From: Spirochaetales bacterium
GTDB taxonomy: Bacteria; Spirochaetota; Spirochaetia; DSM-2461
Length of the DNA stretch: 64,000 nucleotides
Assembly: GCA_016936555.1 (NCBI GenBank)
Contig: JAFGXR010000049.1
Location: forward strand, 1-64,000
Direction of reading: 5' to 3'
The notes under the pieces were generated by a model. The model saw only the letters and a list, made by a program, of their open reading frames with translations, did not search any database and was not told the origin of the DNA. Position 1 is the first letter of the stretch. The number at the start of each line of letters is the position of its first letter. Below, one piece after another: positions 35,207 to 43,742 of this stretch. The translations under genes were made by a program, and so were the position numbers.

Positions 35207-38200
35207 ATGTTTAAAAAATTTTCTAACTCATCCATAAAAACAAAACTGCTATTTACTATAATCCCTCTTCTTCTCTCTCTCGTATTTATCAGACAGACTG
35301 TTCTCCTTTCCAATATTAATAGAAATCTCTCTATTGAACTGGAAAGCCGGCTCAACCATTCCAACGAACTCATTTACAATCTCGTGGACGAGACCTTCAC
35401 AAGTTCGCTGAAAAACTACCTGAGAGGAATGGCCGATGATGCTGTTTTCAGTTTCGAAGCCGTTTTCAATGCCTATAAGCGGGGCGTTATCCCTCTTGAA
35501 ACAGCTATGAAAAACCTGAAACAGGGACTGTCGGTTCGTGTGATCGGTGACTCCGGTTATTTTTTTGTTCTCGATAAGGAAGGGAATAATATCTATCATC
35601 CTTTCGAGGAGTATATCGGGATGAATTTCAGTTCTTTCGATTTCATTGCAGAACAGCTGAAGGTCCGTGAAGGCTACCGGGAATATCGATGGCAGAATCC
35701 CGATGAAGATTCCCCCAGCGAGAAAGCCATGTATACACGGTATTTCGATCCTATGGACTGGATAATCGGCATTGCTGCATATAAAGAGGAATTTCCCGAT
35801 ATGATCGACTTCGAACACATCAGGGAAAATCTCTTTAAAGAAGGCAACGGTTCCGATTCCTATTTTGTTCTGAGATCCGATGGGGAGATTCTTCTTCATC
35901 CCAAGCTGTCCGGTCAGAATATTGCAGATATCGATAGATTTCAGGAAATGATGAGCATCTTTTCCGATTACAAGGAGAAAAACATTACCTCCGGGTATAT
36001 GAATCTGGACGTAAAGGAGCCCGAAAGGGGAACTGTTGTCAAATACAAACTCTCCTACTCATGGATTCCCGACTTCGACTGGGTGATAATTTCGTCCTTG
36101 GCCGTGGATGATTTTTACAAACCCCTCAGGGATCTCAATCTTATATTTACTATGTATGATCTTGTTCTCATTGCAACAGTATCGGGAGCACTTATTATCC
36201 TTTTCAATTTTTTACTCAAACCCCTGAAAAGATTTACGGCAGGATTACTGGAACGGGAAGAGTTTAATGATACCGATTTCAAGCAGCAGGGAGATGAAGT
36301 CAAAATCGCCGGAAAGGTTTTTCAGTTCTACACTGAACAGATCGGAAGAGACAAAGCCGAATTGAAGAAAGCGGTGGAGGAAAACCGCTTACTCGCCGAG
36401 TTCCCCTATCAGATCAGTCAGCCTGTCATCAGAATTGATGCTGATTATATTTGCAACTTTATGAATGAGCAGGCTCAGAAAGATCTCTATCCGCTGCAGG
36501 TCGGTGCCAATATTCCCGATTTTCTTGGAGAAGAAGTCGAACAGCTTCTGTTGGTCAGAGAGTCTGAGCCTTTAGAAAAGGAAATTCTCGGGAAACTTTA
36601 TGAAATCCGTTCGACATCCATCCCGGAGCATCAGGACAGGTACCTCCATTTTTTTGATCTCACTTCGAAGAAGCGGCTGACGACGCTTCAATCGGTATGG
36701 CATCATGTCTTCGATTCATCCATTGAGGGTATTTCAATTACCGATGATAAAGGAGTCGTTGAGAGAGTCAATAAAAGCTTTACCCAGATTACAGGTTATG
36801 AAGAGGGGGATATTCTCGGAAGACCGATAAAAATTCTTAAATCGCAGCGCCAGGATGATCCATTTTACACAGAGATGTGGAATTCCCTGATCTCTTCAGG
36901 TCACTGGGAAGGGAAAATCTGGAACAGAAAGAAAAACGGGGAAATCTATCCCGAATGGCTTTCCATATCGGGATTTACAGATGCCAGAACAGGCTTGCAG
37001 AAATACATGGGAATTTTTCATGATATCAGCGAGATGTATGAGAAAGAAAAAGAAATAGAGTTCATGTATACTCATGATTCTCTCACCAAACTCCCTGGCC
37101 GGGGTATTTTTTATGATCGTTTAACACAGATGGTCTCTTCATCGAAAAGAACAAGGGAAACCTGTGCCGTAATTATAATGGACATCTACAGGTTCAGCCG
37201 AATTAATGACTATATCGGTATGAACGGAGGAGATTCTGTTCTGATTCAGTTAAGCCGGAAACTGCAGGAGACACTCCGTCAGGAAGATACCATCGCCCGC
37301 CTCGGATCTGATCATTTCGGACTGCTGCTGCCCCGGCTGAGCAGCAATGAGCAGAGCATTGATATCATCACCCGCCTGCAGAAAACGCTCAGCACATCCA
37401 TTTCCATCGGTGGAAAAACCGTCAGGCCCGTGGTTAATATGGGGATCAGTCTGTATCCTGCCGATGGCGAGACGACGGAAACTCTCATTTCGAAAGCCAA
37501 TGTGGCTCTGGAGAAAACGAAACAGCTTAAACCGGGCAATTTCAACTTTTATGACTCCAATACCCAGACTGAGCTTTCCAATTGGGCGGAGTATGAAGAG
37601 TCGCTGAAAATAGCATTGGAAAAAAAGGAATTCGTACTTCAATATCAACCGAAGGTCAGTTTCGCTTCGGGAGATCTCGATGGATTTGAGGCGCTTATCC
37701 GCTGGAACCGCGGTAGTTCCGGTTTCGTTTCTCCGGGATGGTTTGTTCCGAAACTGGAAGAGAACGGAATGATTGTCGAAGTGGGGTTCTGGATCATCGA
37801 AGAAGTCTGTTCTTTCATCAATAAAATGTCGGAGAATTTTTCCCGCAGTTTTAAAGTGGGAATCAATATTTCGGCAAAACAGTTTATAAACAGCGGATTC
37901 ATCGATGATATTCTCCGCATTTTGGGGAATAGCCAGGTTGAACCGCGATTTGTCGATCTGGAGATAACGGAAAACATTGCCGCGACAGAGGTCTCCAAGG
38001 CGATTGAGACGATCAGAATCCTGAGAGAAAAGGGATTTTCCATATCCATTGATGACTTCGGAACGGGATATTCATCGCTTAAATATCTGAAAGAACTCCA
38101 GTTCAATACTCTGAAAATCGATAAATCATTTGTCGATCCGCTACCCGGTGATGACAAGAGCCTTTCCATTGTGCGGTCTATCATCGATCTGGCGAAAAAT

Positions 38201-38371
38201 CTGGAAAAAAAGATTGTCGTTGAAGGTGTGGAAACAGAGGAGCAGGCCAGGCTTTTTAAAGATCTGGAATGCGATATCCTGCAGGGGTATTTCTTCAGCA
38301 GGCCTCTTAGCGAATCCGATGCTCTGAAGCTGGCTGCAGAAATGGACAGGGACGTCAAACCGGTAGTATAA
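35207..38371 (+). CDS. Cache-PAS-GGDEF-EAL cyclic-di-GMP signalling protein
   Basis: A 1054-residue membrane protein: TM1 (about 15-32), a large extracytoplasmic double-Cache sensor (about 35-305), TM2 (about 308-335), two PAS-like regions (about 395-490 and 500-610), a GGDEF domain (about 620-780) and an EAL domain (about 795-1045). The cyclase motif reads RLGSDHF, so synthesis of c-di-GMP is unlikely. The EAL domain keeps EALIRW, the NISAKQF region, DDFGTGYSSL and EGVET, so it should hydrolyse c-di-GMP. The degenerate GGDEF may bind GTP as a regulator. SD-like AGAGAG precedes the ATG. Confidence 0.9.
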   Translation: MFKKFSNSSIKTKLLFTIIPLLLSLVFIRQTVLLSNINRNLSIELESRLNHSNELIYNLVDETFTSSLKNYLRGMADDAVFSFEAVFNAYKRGVIPLETAMKNLKQGLSVRVIGDSGYFFVLDKEGNNIYHPFEEYIGMNFSSFDFIAEQLKVREGYREYRWQNPDEDSPSEKAMYTRYFDPMDWIIGIAAYKEEFPDMIDFEHIRENLFKEGNGSDSYFVLRSDGEILLHPKLSGQNIADIDRFQEMMSIFSDYKEKNITSGYMNLDVKEPERGTVVKYKLSYSWIPDFDWVIISSLAVDDFYKPLRDLNLIFTMYDLVLIATVSGALIILFNFLLKPLKRFTAGLLEREEFNDTDFKQQGDEVKIAGKVFQFYTEQIGRDKAELKKAVEENRLLAEFPYQISQPVIRIDADYICNFMNEQAQKDLYPLQVGANIPDFLGEEVEQLLLVRESEPLEKEILGKLYEIRSTSIPEHQDRYLHFFDLTSKKRLTTLQSVWHHVFDSSIEGISITDDKGVVERVNKSFTQITGYEEGDILGRPIKILKSQRQDDPFYTEMWNSLISSGHWEGKIWNRKKNGEIYPEWLSISGFTDARTGLQKYMGIFHDISEMYEKEKEIEFMYTHDSLTKLPGRGIFYDRLTQMVSSSKRTRETCAVIIMDIYRFSRINDYIGMNGGDSVLIQLSRKLQETLRQEDTIARLGSDHFGLLLPRLSSNEQSIDIITRLQKTLSTSISIGGKTVRPVVNMGISLYPADGETTETLISKANVALEKTKQLKPGNFNFYDSNTQTELSNWAEYEESLKIALEKKEFVLQYQPKVSFASGDLDGFEALIRWNRGSSGFVSPGWFVPKLEENGMIVEVGFWIIEEVCSFINKMSENFSRSFKVGINISAKQFINSGFIDDILRILGNSQVEPRFVDLEITENIAATEVSKAIETIRILREKGFSISIDDFGTGYSSLKYLKELQFNTLKIDKSFVDPLPGDDKSLSIVRSIIDLAKNLEKKIVVEGVETEEQARLFKDLECDILQGYFFSRPLSESDALKLAAEMDRDVKPVV

Positions 38372-38378
38372 TCTGAAT

Positions 38379-38795
38379 ATGGCAAATCAGACTCATGGAG
38401 ATTTTGTTCTACAGCGTTATGAAGATATCATTTATCTGAAATTGTCAGGTTCGACCAATCTTGAATTGTTTAAAGAACTTCAGACCGGATTGAGGCGTTT
38501 CGATAGAGAAATGGAAGGTCACGAATGGGCCCTTGTTGTGGATTTCACCGATTGGAACCTGGCTCCGCCTGATTTTTTTCAAGCGGCGCTTCAGCACGAC
38601 CGGGATACGAAGAATAACAGCTCGAGACCGAAGCTCCAGATTATTATCAGTCATTCATTTCTGCAGAATAATATTTTGCAGAACATGAATAGGGAGTCGG
38701 ATGTTCATATGGAACGGCTATTCTTATCCTCGATCGATGAAGCCCGCAGCGAACTTAAAAAAATCGGTTATTCTGGAGAACTCCCGAATTATTAA
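38379..38795 (+). CDS. Hypothetical STAS-like protein
   Basis: A 138-residue cytoplasmic protein; LQRYEDIIYLKLSG and EWALVVDFTDWNLAPPDFF resemble the strand-helix pattern of SpoIIAA-like/STAS domains, but no phosphoserine motif is evident. It starts 7 bp after the c-di-GMP gene. A TATAAT (38367-38372) that overlaps the preceding stop codon lies 6 nt before the ATG and there is no SD, so it may also have its own leaderless transcript. Confidence 0.6.
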   Translation: MANQTHGDFVLQRYEDIIYLKLSGSTNLELFKELQTGLRRFDREMEGHEWALVVDFTDWNLAPPDFFQAALQHDRDTKNNSSRPKLQIIISHSFLQNNILQNMNRESDVHMERLFLSSIDEARSELKKIGYSGELPNY

Positions 38796-38875
38796 TTTTA
38801 AAATCAAGCTCACTTCTTGCGTATTGTTTTTGAAAATTCAAGACTTTGTGTAGAGAGGTTCTGAGTTATGAGAGT

Positions 38876-39829
38876 CTACTCATCGAGATTCTGATGACTC
38901 AGTATGGCCCTGATCGAATCTATGAGAAAACGGGAGAAAGTTTTTTCCGTAAGAGTGGGAATTTTATCCATAAGCTGAACCAGGGAAATCGTGTTGATAA
39001 TCCCCTCCGATCCCGATTCGACAGCTATCAGATTACCGGCATCCAGATCCTTTTTTACCAGATGTGATGAGAGAACTCCGAGCCCGCAGTGATTCATGAT
39101 CGATGAAGCCACAGCCTCGTGATTATCAACTGTGAGAACCCGGTTAAGTTTGACTTTTTTCTTGGGAAAGTGATTTTCAAACCAGTGCCTGACCAGAGAC
39201 ATCTCTTCGTCATAACAGATGTAATTCTGTTTAATCAGAGAGGGAAAGGATACATCGCCTTTCAGCTTTTTATTAAAATAATCCTTTGAACAGGCCAGAA
39301 TTACTTCTTCCCAGGCCACAGGTTCGAAGTGGAGATAATCGGTTATCTCCCGGTCTGTTTTATCGGTCAAAAACTCATCGAGCAGTACGAAATCGATACT
39401 TCCATCTTTGAGAAGCGGGAGCAATGTTTCCGGCTTTCCGAATTTGATTGAGAATGTTACATCGGGGTATCTGGTTCTGAAATCAGCCATTATCAAGGAA
39501 AGATACGTCTTCCCGAACTCTGCCGGCGCCCCGATCCTGATTTCTCCGAAAGGATAATCCTTGGACTGGAGGAGTTCCCGATTATATGCCGCCAGACCGT
39601 TCATGAATGACTCTGTCAGCTCGAACAACCGTTCCGCAGCAGCTGTGGGGACGAGTTTTTTGTGAAGCCGGGTAAAAAGGGCGCTCTTCAGATCGCTTTC
39701 AAGTTTCTGAATATTCTGACTGACTGCCGATTGAGTCACATTGAGCTTTTCCGAAGCGCCGGTAATACTTTTTTCCGAATAAACGAAATAGAAGACTCTC
39801 AAACGATCCCAGCTTTGTAGCATTAGCAT
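38876..39829 (-). CDS. LysR-family transcriptional regulator
   Basis: A 317-residue LTTR. The N-terminal winged helix is clear (RLRVFYFVYSEKSITGASEK, then LNVTQSAVSQNIQKLE and LFTR), followed by an effector-binding domain (about 90-300) with IRIGAPAEFG and LPLLKDGSIDFVLLDE. It is divergent from a 52-residue membrane-protein gene across about 100 AT-rich bp, the normal position for a LysR target. The inducer is unknown. Two starts three codons apart are possible (39829, 39823). Confidence 0.9.
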   Translation of the reverse strand: MLMLQSWDRLRVFYFVYSEKSITGASEKLNVTQSAVSQNIQKLESDLKSALFTRLHKKLVPTAAAERLFELTESFMNGLAAYNRELLQSKDYPFGEIRIGAPAEFGKTYLSLIMADFRTRYPDVTFSIKFGKPETLLPLLKDGSIDFVLLDEFLTDKTDREITDYLHFEPVAWEEVILACSKDYFNKKLKGDVSFPSLIKQNYICYDEEMSLVRHWFENHFPKKKVKLNRVLTVDNHEAVASSIMNHCGLGVLSSHLVKKDLDAGNLIAVESGSEGIINTISLVQLMDKIPTLTEKTFSRFLIDSIRAILSHQNLDE

Positions 39830-39928
39830 AACTTAATCATAAACTTATTTTATATAATTTTACTAATTAAATATTTTTTTATATTATATAGACGAAAGAT
39901 AAAAAAATCCTTGAAAGGAGATAAGAGT

Positions 39929-40087
39929 ATGAGTGTAAAAGAATTATTCGTTCCCGAAGACAGCAGATTCGATTCAGTCCCCGGAATTGATTCACATATT
40001 AATATAACAGCACAGGATGTCGTAAAATCGACAATCTGGATTTCGGCTGCCGTCCTCATTTTCGCTTACTTGAGCAAGCTTATTTAG
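39929..40087 (+). CDS. 52-residue tail-anchored membrane protein
   Basis: A short frame with a very good SD (AAAGGAG, 8 nt before ATG) and its own terminator. The protein begins MSVKELFVPEDSRFDSVPGI and ends in one hydrophobic helix (TIWISAAVLIFAYLSKLI), so the N-terminal 33 residues should face the cytoplasm or periplasm from a C-terminal anchor. Not recognised. Divergence from the LysR gene suggests that LysR controls it. Confidence 0.75.
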   Translation: MSVKELFVPEDSRFDSVPGIDSHINITAQDVVKSTIWISAAVLIFAYLSKLI

Positions 40088-40098
40088 ATACTATCACA

Positions 40099-40135
40099 AA
40101 ACCGGAGATCTACTTCTCCGGTTTCCTTCCTTTTT
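40099..40135 (+). terminator. Terminator after the 52-residue membrane-protein gene
   Basis: AAACCGGAGA (40099-40108) and TCTCCGGTTT (40115-40124) form a perfect 10-bp stem with a 6-nt loop, followed by TCCTTCCTTTTT. It overlaps the end of the convergent VF530 gene. Confidence 0.85.
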
Positions 40136-40370
40136 CCCACCAGCGTTCGTCGTTTTTCGCGTAATCCAGATCGAGGTATAGATCCTCGACTTTTTTTCTT
40201 GCCCAACCGGTTCTCCGGAGGAACTTCAGGCTCGATTTGATGGATGGATCGTAATTGAAACAATCAATTCTGATATGAGAGCCAAGCCTCTCCCAGCCGA
40301 AATATTCGACTAGCCGTTCGAGTATCATCTGCAGCGTTACACCGTGAAGGGGGTCTTTCGTTTGCGACAT
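40110..40370 (-). CDS. VF530 (DUF2132) family DNA-binding protein
   Basis: An 86-residue protein that matches VF530 along its length: [22 protein letters not shown], then [19 protein letters not shown] and [13 protein letters not shown]. The family has a HeH-like helical fold and is thought to bind DNA. It lies 12 bp downstream of the UPF0303 gene on the same strand, so the two are probably one transcript. Confidence 0.9.
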   Translation of the reverse strand: MSQTKDPLHGVTLQMILERLVEYFGWERLGSHIRIDCFNYDPSIKSSLKFLRRTGWARKKVEDLYLDLDYAKNDERWWEKGRKPEK

Positions 40371-40382
40371 TCCAGGTCCCGC

Positions 40383-40847
40383 TTATCCGTTTTTTCTCAG
40401 ATAGGATTCTATTGTCTCGACGACTGCTCGATGGTCCTCTTCCTGTGCCAGTCCCGAGACAGTTATCGTTCCGACCGGACCGGTTCCTTTCAGATATATG
40501 GGAAAGCATCCGCCGTGAGGAGCAAAATCGGCTTCGGCTATCATATATTTCTCCTCGAGAGTTTTTCCACTTTCTTTCAGTTCTTTTCCTATAAGGAGAG
40601 AACTGCGGCCGAACCGGTTCACGAGGTTGGTTTTCCGGCGAACCCAGTTGTCGTTATCCGCCGAAGTTCCGTCAAAACTGTAATGGAAGAGCTGGTGTCC
40701 GTTCCTTGATATATCGATGGTTATGGACAGATTCTCTTTGCGCCCTTTCTCCACAAGCATGGAACCGATTTCCCATGCCGTTTCCGATGAAAAGTAATTG
40801 AACCGGAGTGACTTCTCCTGTTCCTGAATTTCATTTATTGTATACAT
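40383..40847 (-). CDS. UPF0303 / heme-degrading (HbpS-like) domain protein
   Basis: A 154-residue protein of the UPF0303 group (PF03928-like): NYFSSETAWEIG, GRSSLLIGKEL, ADFAPHGGCFPI and the C-terminal GTITVSGLAQEEDH. Biochemistry is thin; relatives have been linked to heme or protein stress. TATAAT (minus strand, 40854-40859) lies 6 nt before the ATG and no SD is seen, suggesting a leaderless mRNA. Divergent from DUF89 with only 26 bp between starts. Confidence 0.85.
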   Translation of the reverse strand: MYTINEIQEQEKSLRFNYFSSETAWEIGSMLVEKGRKENLSITIDISRNGHQLFHYSFDGTSADNDNWVRRKTNLVNRFGRSSLLIGKELKESGKTLEEKYMIAEADFAPHGGCFPIYLKGTGPVGTITVSGLAQEEDHRAVVETIESYLRKNG

Positions 40848-40873
40848 ATCAATATTATATAACGGATAAGATT

Positions 40874-41989
40874 ATGAATGAACAGATTATGACTTCAAAA
40901 GAGGGTTCTTTCGCCAGATTTACCATTGAGAGCAGAGTGCCTGAAATTCTGAAAGGTCTTCGGGAAAATAATCCATTCACTCCATCAACAGGACTGAAAC
41001 TTAAAGAACTTCAGGATTCCATACCCAACGGCAGATTGCTTCCCCTGAATCCGGATTATCCTTTTTCATCACCTATCAATCAGGTACTCGAGGAACACCC
41101 CGATTACAATTGGCTGAACGCGCCGTTTCTTTTCGTTGAAAATTACCTGTATCATTGCATAGCCGATTCCTGCGGATACTTTGAAAACGGGTTTGATTAT
41201 TTCCTCTATAAAAAAGAAGCTGATATCCGAAGGAATCTCGATAAAGTGGCCGGATATCTTCATGATATTGAATCTGTCGATACTTTTCCGGAAATTTGTC
41301 TGCTCAATCTTATGGGGAATAAAGCTGATCTCAGTCAAAGTGATTCCTATTATTCCGCTCAAGCCACTTCACAGCTGCTTATCGATCATCGGGACAATGC
41401 CTCTGAAAAAATCGCAGCCTGCAAACAGGTCGATATTGTTCTGGATAATGCAGGTGAGGAACTCTTTTTCGACCTTCTTCTGGTACAGTGGTTATTTAAA
41501 AAAGGGGGAGTCCAACAGATAAGACTCCACTTTAAATCCATGCCCTATTTTGTTTCCGACGCCCTGATTTCAGATTACCGGCTCCTGCTGAATCTGTTAT
41601 CGGAGCGCGATGATACGCTCTGGTTTGTCACGGAGATGAATAACTATGAGAAGAAAGGAAAACTGATTCTGGAGAGTGATCCTTTCTGGAGCAGCGGGCA
41701 ATTATATTCCTCTTTGTCCGGGAATTTATATTCCCATCTTATCCATTCCGATTTGATCATTTTCAAAGGGGATCTGAATTACAGAAGGCTTGTCGGGGAT
41801 CATTACTGGCCTTATGAGAAGGAAACGGCTTCTCTGATCAACTATTTTAAAACGGATGTTCTTATCAGCCGGATTTTAAAATGCGAGGTGATGGCGGGAG
41901 TTGCTCCGGAAATGATTCCCCATAGGGAAACGACCGATTGGATGTATAGCGGGAACTACGGTCAGATTGAATTTGTCGAAGCGAAATAA
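40874..41989 (+). CDS. DUF89/ARMT1-like metal-dependent damage-control phosphatase
   Basis: A 371-residue protein. VDIVLDNAGEELFFDLLL and DLIIFKGDLNYRRLVGD are the two signature blocks of the DUF89 fold, whose Asp, Asn and Asp residues bind a divalent metal. Family members hydrolyse phosphometabolites such as fructose-1-phosphate and damaged pantetheine phosphates. ATG 40874 has GGATAAG upstream; a longer frame from 40808 runs into the divergent gene. Confidence 0.85.
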   Translation: MNEQIMTSKEGSFARFTIESRVPEILKGLRENNPFTPSTGLKLKELQDSIPNGRLLPLNPDYPFSSPINQVLEEHPDYNWLNAPFLFVENYLYHCIADSCGYFENGFDYFLYKKEADIRRNLDKVAGYLHDIESVDTFPEICLLNLMGNKADLSQSDSYYSAQATSQLLIDHRDNASEKIAACKQVDIVLDNAGEELFFDLLLVQWLFKKGGVQQIRLHFKSMPYFVSDALISDYRLLLNLLSERDDTLWFVTEMNNYEKKGKLILESDPFWSSGQLYSSLSGNLYSHLIHSDLIIFKGDLNYRRLVGDHYWPYEKETASLINYFKTDVLISRILKCEVMAGVAPEMIPHRETTDWMYSGNYGQIEFVEAK

Positions 41990-42129
41990 TCCGGGTTAAA
42001 ATTTTATGAATAGATTCGGGAAACAAAAAACAATATCCCCCATCGGGAAGACAATTACAGTGTAGAAAACATGATGCTGCAGTTTCATCAGTCTTTGAAG
42101 TAAGACCGGATCTGCAGGCATTCTCCTCT
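41990..42129 (+). other. Intergenic region between DUF89 gene and the integration site
   Basis: No gene, promoter or convincing terminator is visible. It is probably the original chromosomal flank of the tRNA-Pro integration site. Confidence 0.4.
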
Positions 42130-42178
42130 AAAACGATCGGGCTGAGTGGATTTGAACCACCGACCCCATTTCCCCCAG
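42130..42178 (-). repeat. att scar A: 3' half of tRNA-Pro
   Basis: 48 of 49 positions match tRNA-Pro 45873-45921, including 8 bp of 3' flank (AAAACGAT), the acceptor 3' strand, T-arm and anticodon loop. It marks the outer end of the island. Confidence 0.9.
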
Positions 42179-42180
42179 TC

Positions 42181-42453
42181 AAGGAAAGTTATTCTACTGA
42201 TTTTCCTGTAATTTCTTTAATTGTATATTATGTAATGGTTTATTGTAATATGTTTTTCTTTCTTTTTCCTAGATTTTCGTCTATTTTCGCTAAATTTCAC
42301 TAACAAATCCACTAACATTCGAGAAAGTCTAATATATATAGTGGAAAATAATAAATATATGTAAAACTAACATAATTAAATAATATATTTAATAGAGATG
42401 ACTTTATTACTAAAACACTTATGTACATTTTATTGAATTAAGGAGGTGAAATA
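42181..42453 (+). other. AT-rich non-coding segment inside the island
   Basis: Roughly 270 bp with very high A+T and no open frame of note. The end carries AAGGAGGTGA, the SD of the small winged-helix gene, so its promoter must lie here. Confidence 0.5.
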
Positions 42454-42648
42454 ATGGTTACTGTAACATCGAAAGTTGAACGATTTGTGAAATGGCAGAA
42501 TCCCGGTACAGTATTCTCATTCAATACTGTTGTTTCCCGTCTTGAAGTCAATCAAAAAGATACGGTCAATCATGCTCTGAAGAAACTTGTCGAAGCGAAT
42601 GAAATCGTTCATGTGAAGAAGGGGATTTATGCCCGGCATAGCGGATAA
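42454..42648 (+). CDS. Small winged-helix protein, AbiEi-N-terminus-like
   Basis: A 64-residue single wHTH domain: VERFVKWQNPGTVFSFNTVV, helix-turn-helix about 25-50, and a wing ending VHVKKGIYAR. It resembles the N-terminal DNA-binding domain of AbiEi or DUF6088 antitoxins but has no C-terminal effector part. A near-consensus SD (AAGGAGGTGA) precedes the ATG. It may be a stand-alone repressor or the start of a truncated antitoxin. Confidence 0.6.
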   Translation: MVTVTSKVERFVKWQNPGTVFSFNTVVSRLEVNQKDTVNHALKKLVEANEIVHVKKGIYARHSG

Positions 42649-42693
42649 TCAGGAATATGGGTTGTCCGTATTCACTTTTTCCGGAGTCGGCTG

Positions 42694-42804
42694 TCAGCAT
42701 GAAATAGATTTGCCTGGAATCATCCATGGGATCTGATAAATTGGCTCGGTTTTTTTCATCCCTTTAGGTTTTCGGGCGAATAAAGTAAAAGGTTTGGGTT
42801 CCAT
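42694..42804 (-). pseudogene. Truncated tyrosine integrase start (copy 1)
   Basis: After SD GAGGAG the frame reads MEPKPFTLFARKPKGMKKTE then PIYQI and soon stops at 42694-42696. A parallel piece in copy 2, in another frame, gives KPIYQVRFRDPSTGERF, the usual N-terminal strand region of phage-type integrases. Only about 37 codons remain; no catalytic R-H-R-Y part exists here. Confidence 0.6.
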
Positions 42805-42957
42805 TTTTTCTCCTCGGGATCATAGTTGGAGAAAAAAAGAAGTGCAAAATCGGAATTTCAGTTGGTCGCACTTTTGGTCGCAACAAAAAAAAGTCATATA
42901 GAAAAAGAATTAAATCCTTACCCTATATGACTTTAAGAGTCGGGCTGCGTGGATTTG
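42733..42957 (-). repeat. 225-bp direct repeat, copy 1
   Basis: Aligns with 45459-45684 at roughly 90% identity by eye. On the minus strand it holds the end of the tRNA scar, a terminator, two TTGGTCGCA motifs 12 bp apart (42862-42870 and 42874-42882 on the plus strand), an SD and the integrase start codon. Confidence 0.85.
42884..42934 (-). terminator. Element-borne terminator behind att scar B
   Basis: On the minus strand AAAGTCATATAG (42923-42934 region) pairs perfectly over 12 bp with CTATATGACTTT (42890-42901), followed by eight T. Standing just after the tRNA 3' end, it would have ended the tRNA-Pro transcript when this element was adjacent to the gene. Confidence 0.75.
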
Positions 42958-42985
42958 AACCACCGACCCCATGTCCCCCAGACAT
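42941..42985 (-). repeat. att scar B: 3' part of tRNA-Pro
   Basis: 44 of 45 positions match tRNA-Pro 45881-45925 (one change at 42948). It spans acceptor 3' strand to the anticodon stem. Its flank (GACTTTAAGAGT) matches scar C, not the intact gene. Confidence 0.9.
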
Positions 42986-43195
42986 ATATCCTTATACTAT
43001 AAGGAATTACATGATTCTGCTTGTTTCTGCTATTTCCTTTGAGACAAAGAGAATAGGGTGCAACCCCTTCTGTTGGGTTCTGTTCGGATTTGTTATGTTT
43101 TGCACTCCAAACTGTGTCGTATTTAGTGTCGTCTTCCAATATGACTTATAAGACTCTGCTTTGGAGACAGAATGATTTGATGTATACTGAAGCTT
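42986..43195 (+). other. Gap between att scar B and the excisionase-like gene
   Basis: About 200 bp without a supported gene. A minus-strand frame covers it but ends in the tRNA scar and resembles nothing known. Confidence 0.4.
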
Positions 43196-43723
43196 ATGTA
43201 TGATTCATATCGGCTCAGAGATAACCTTGAAAGTTTGCTGGATGGTATCCGGGAAGAAATGCTGCGTAAGAAGAAGGAAGACCGTATATCCTTTCTTAAA
43301 ATTGAGATCCAGAAGTGGGAACAGAAGGTATTAGGCGACCGAGTACAATTCCGTCGTCTGTTACAAGAAGGGGAATTGAACATAGACCCGGAAGTATTTG
43401 AGAATGAACTGGATGAAGAGGAATTGGCCATTGGAAGAATCTACCTTTGGATCAATGCTATGGAGTCCGGTAATGATATCTTTGAATCTGATTCTAAAAT
43501 GGAGGATAAAGGTGATATTCAAGATGAAAACACTCTAACTTTTGAACCAGATCCAACAAATCAGTACATGGATATCCATCAAGTTGCAAAATATCTCCAG
43601 GTTTCTGAGAGTTATATCTACCGGCTCAGTTCGGAAGGAGAAATCCCCAGGATCAAGATGGGGAATCTTATCCGCTTTGACAAAGATGAAATTGATAAGT
43701 GGATGCGAAGGAAGAGGGGGTAA
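43196..43723 (+). CDS. Excisionase-family helix-turn-helix protein
   Basis: A 175-residue protein. The N-terminal 90 residues are charged and helical (RDNLESLLDGIREEMLRKKK). The last 55 (YMDIHQVAKYLQVSESYIYR, then KMGNLIRFDKDEIDKWM) form an HTH_17/MerR-like domain of the excisionase type. It probably served as a recombination directionality factor or regulator of the element. No clear SD precedes the ATG at 43196. Confidence 0.75.
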   Translation: MYDSYRLRDNLESLLDGIREEMLRKKKEDRISFLKIEIQKWEQKVLGDRVQFRRLLQEGELNIDPEVFENELDEEELAIGRIYLWINAMESGNDIFESDSKMEDKGDIQDENTLTFEPDPTNQYMDIHQVAKYLQVSESYIYRLSSEGEIPRIKMGNLIRFDKDEIDKWMRRKRG

Positions 43724-43742
43724 TAAATATCTCCTTCTACAT

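Noticed and set aside
41865-42182. Minus-strand frame reading through scar A (GGNGVGGSNPLSP)
   Set aside because: This peptide is the usual translation of a tRNA 3' end and its flank.
42933-43139. 68-codon minus-strand open frame covering att scar B
   Set aside because: Its C-terminal part is the translated tRNA T-arm (WGRWFKSTQPDS) and the rest resembles nothing; typical spurious frame over a tRNA fragment.
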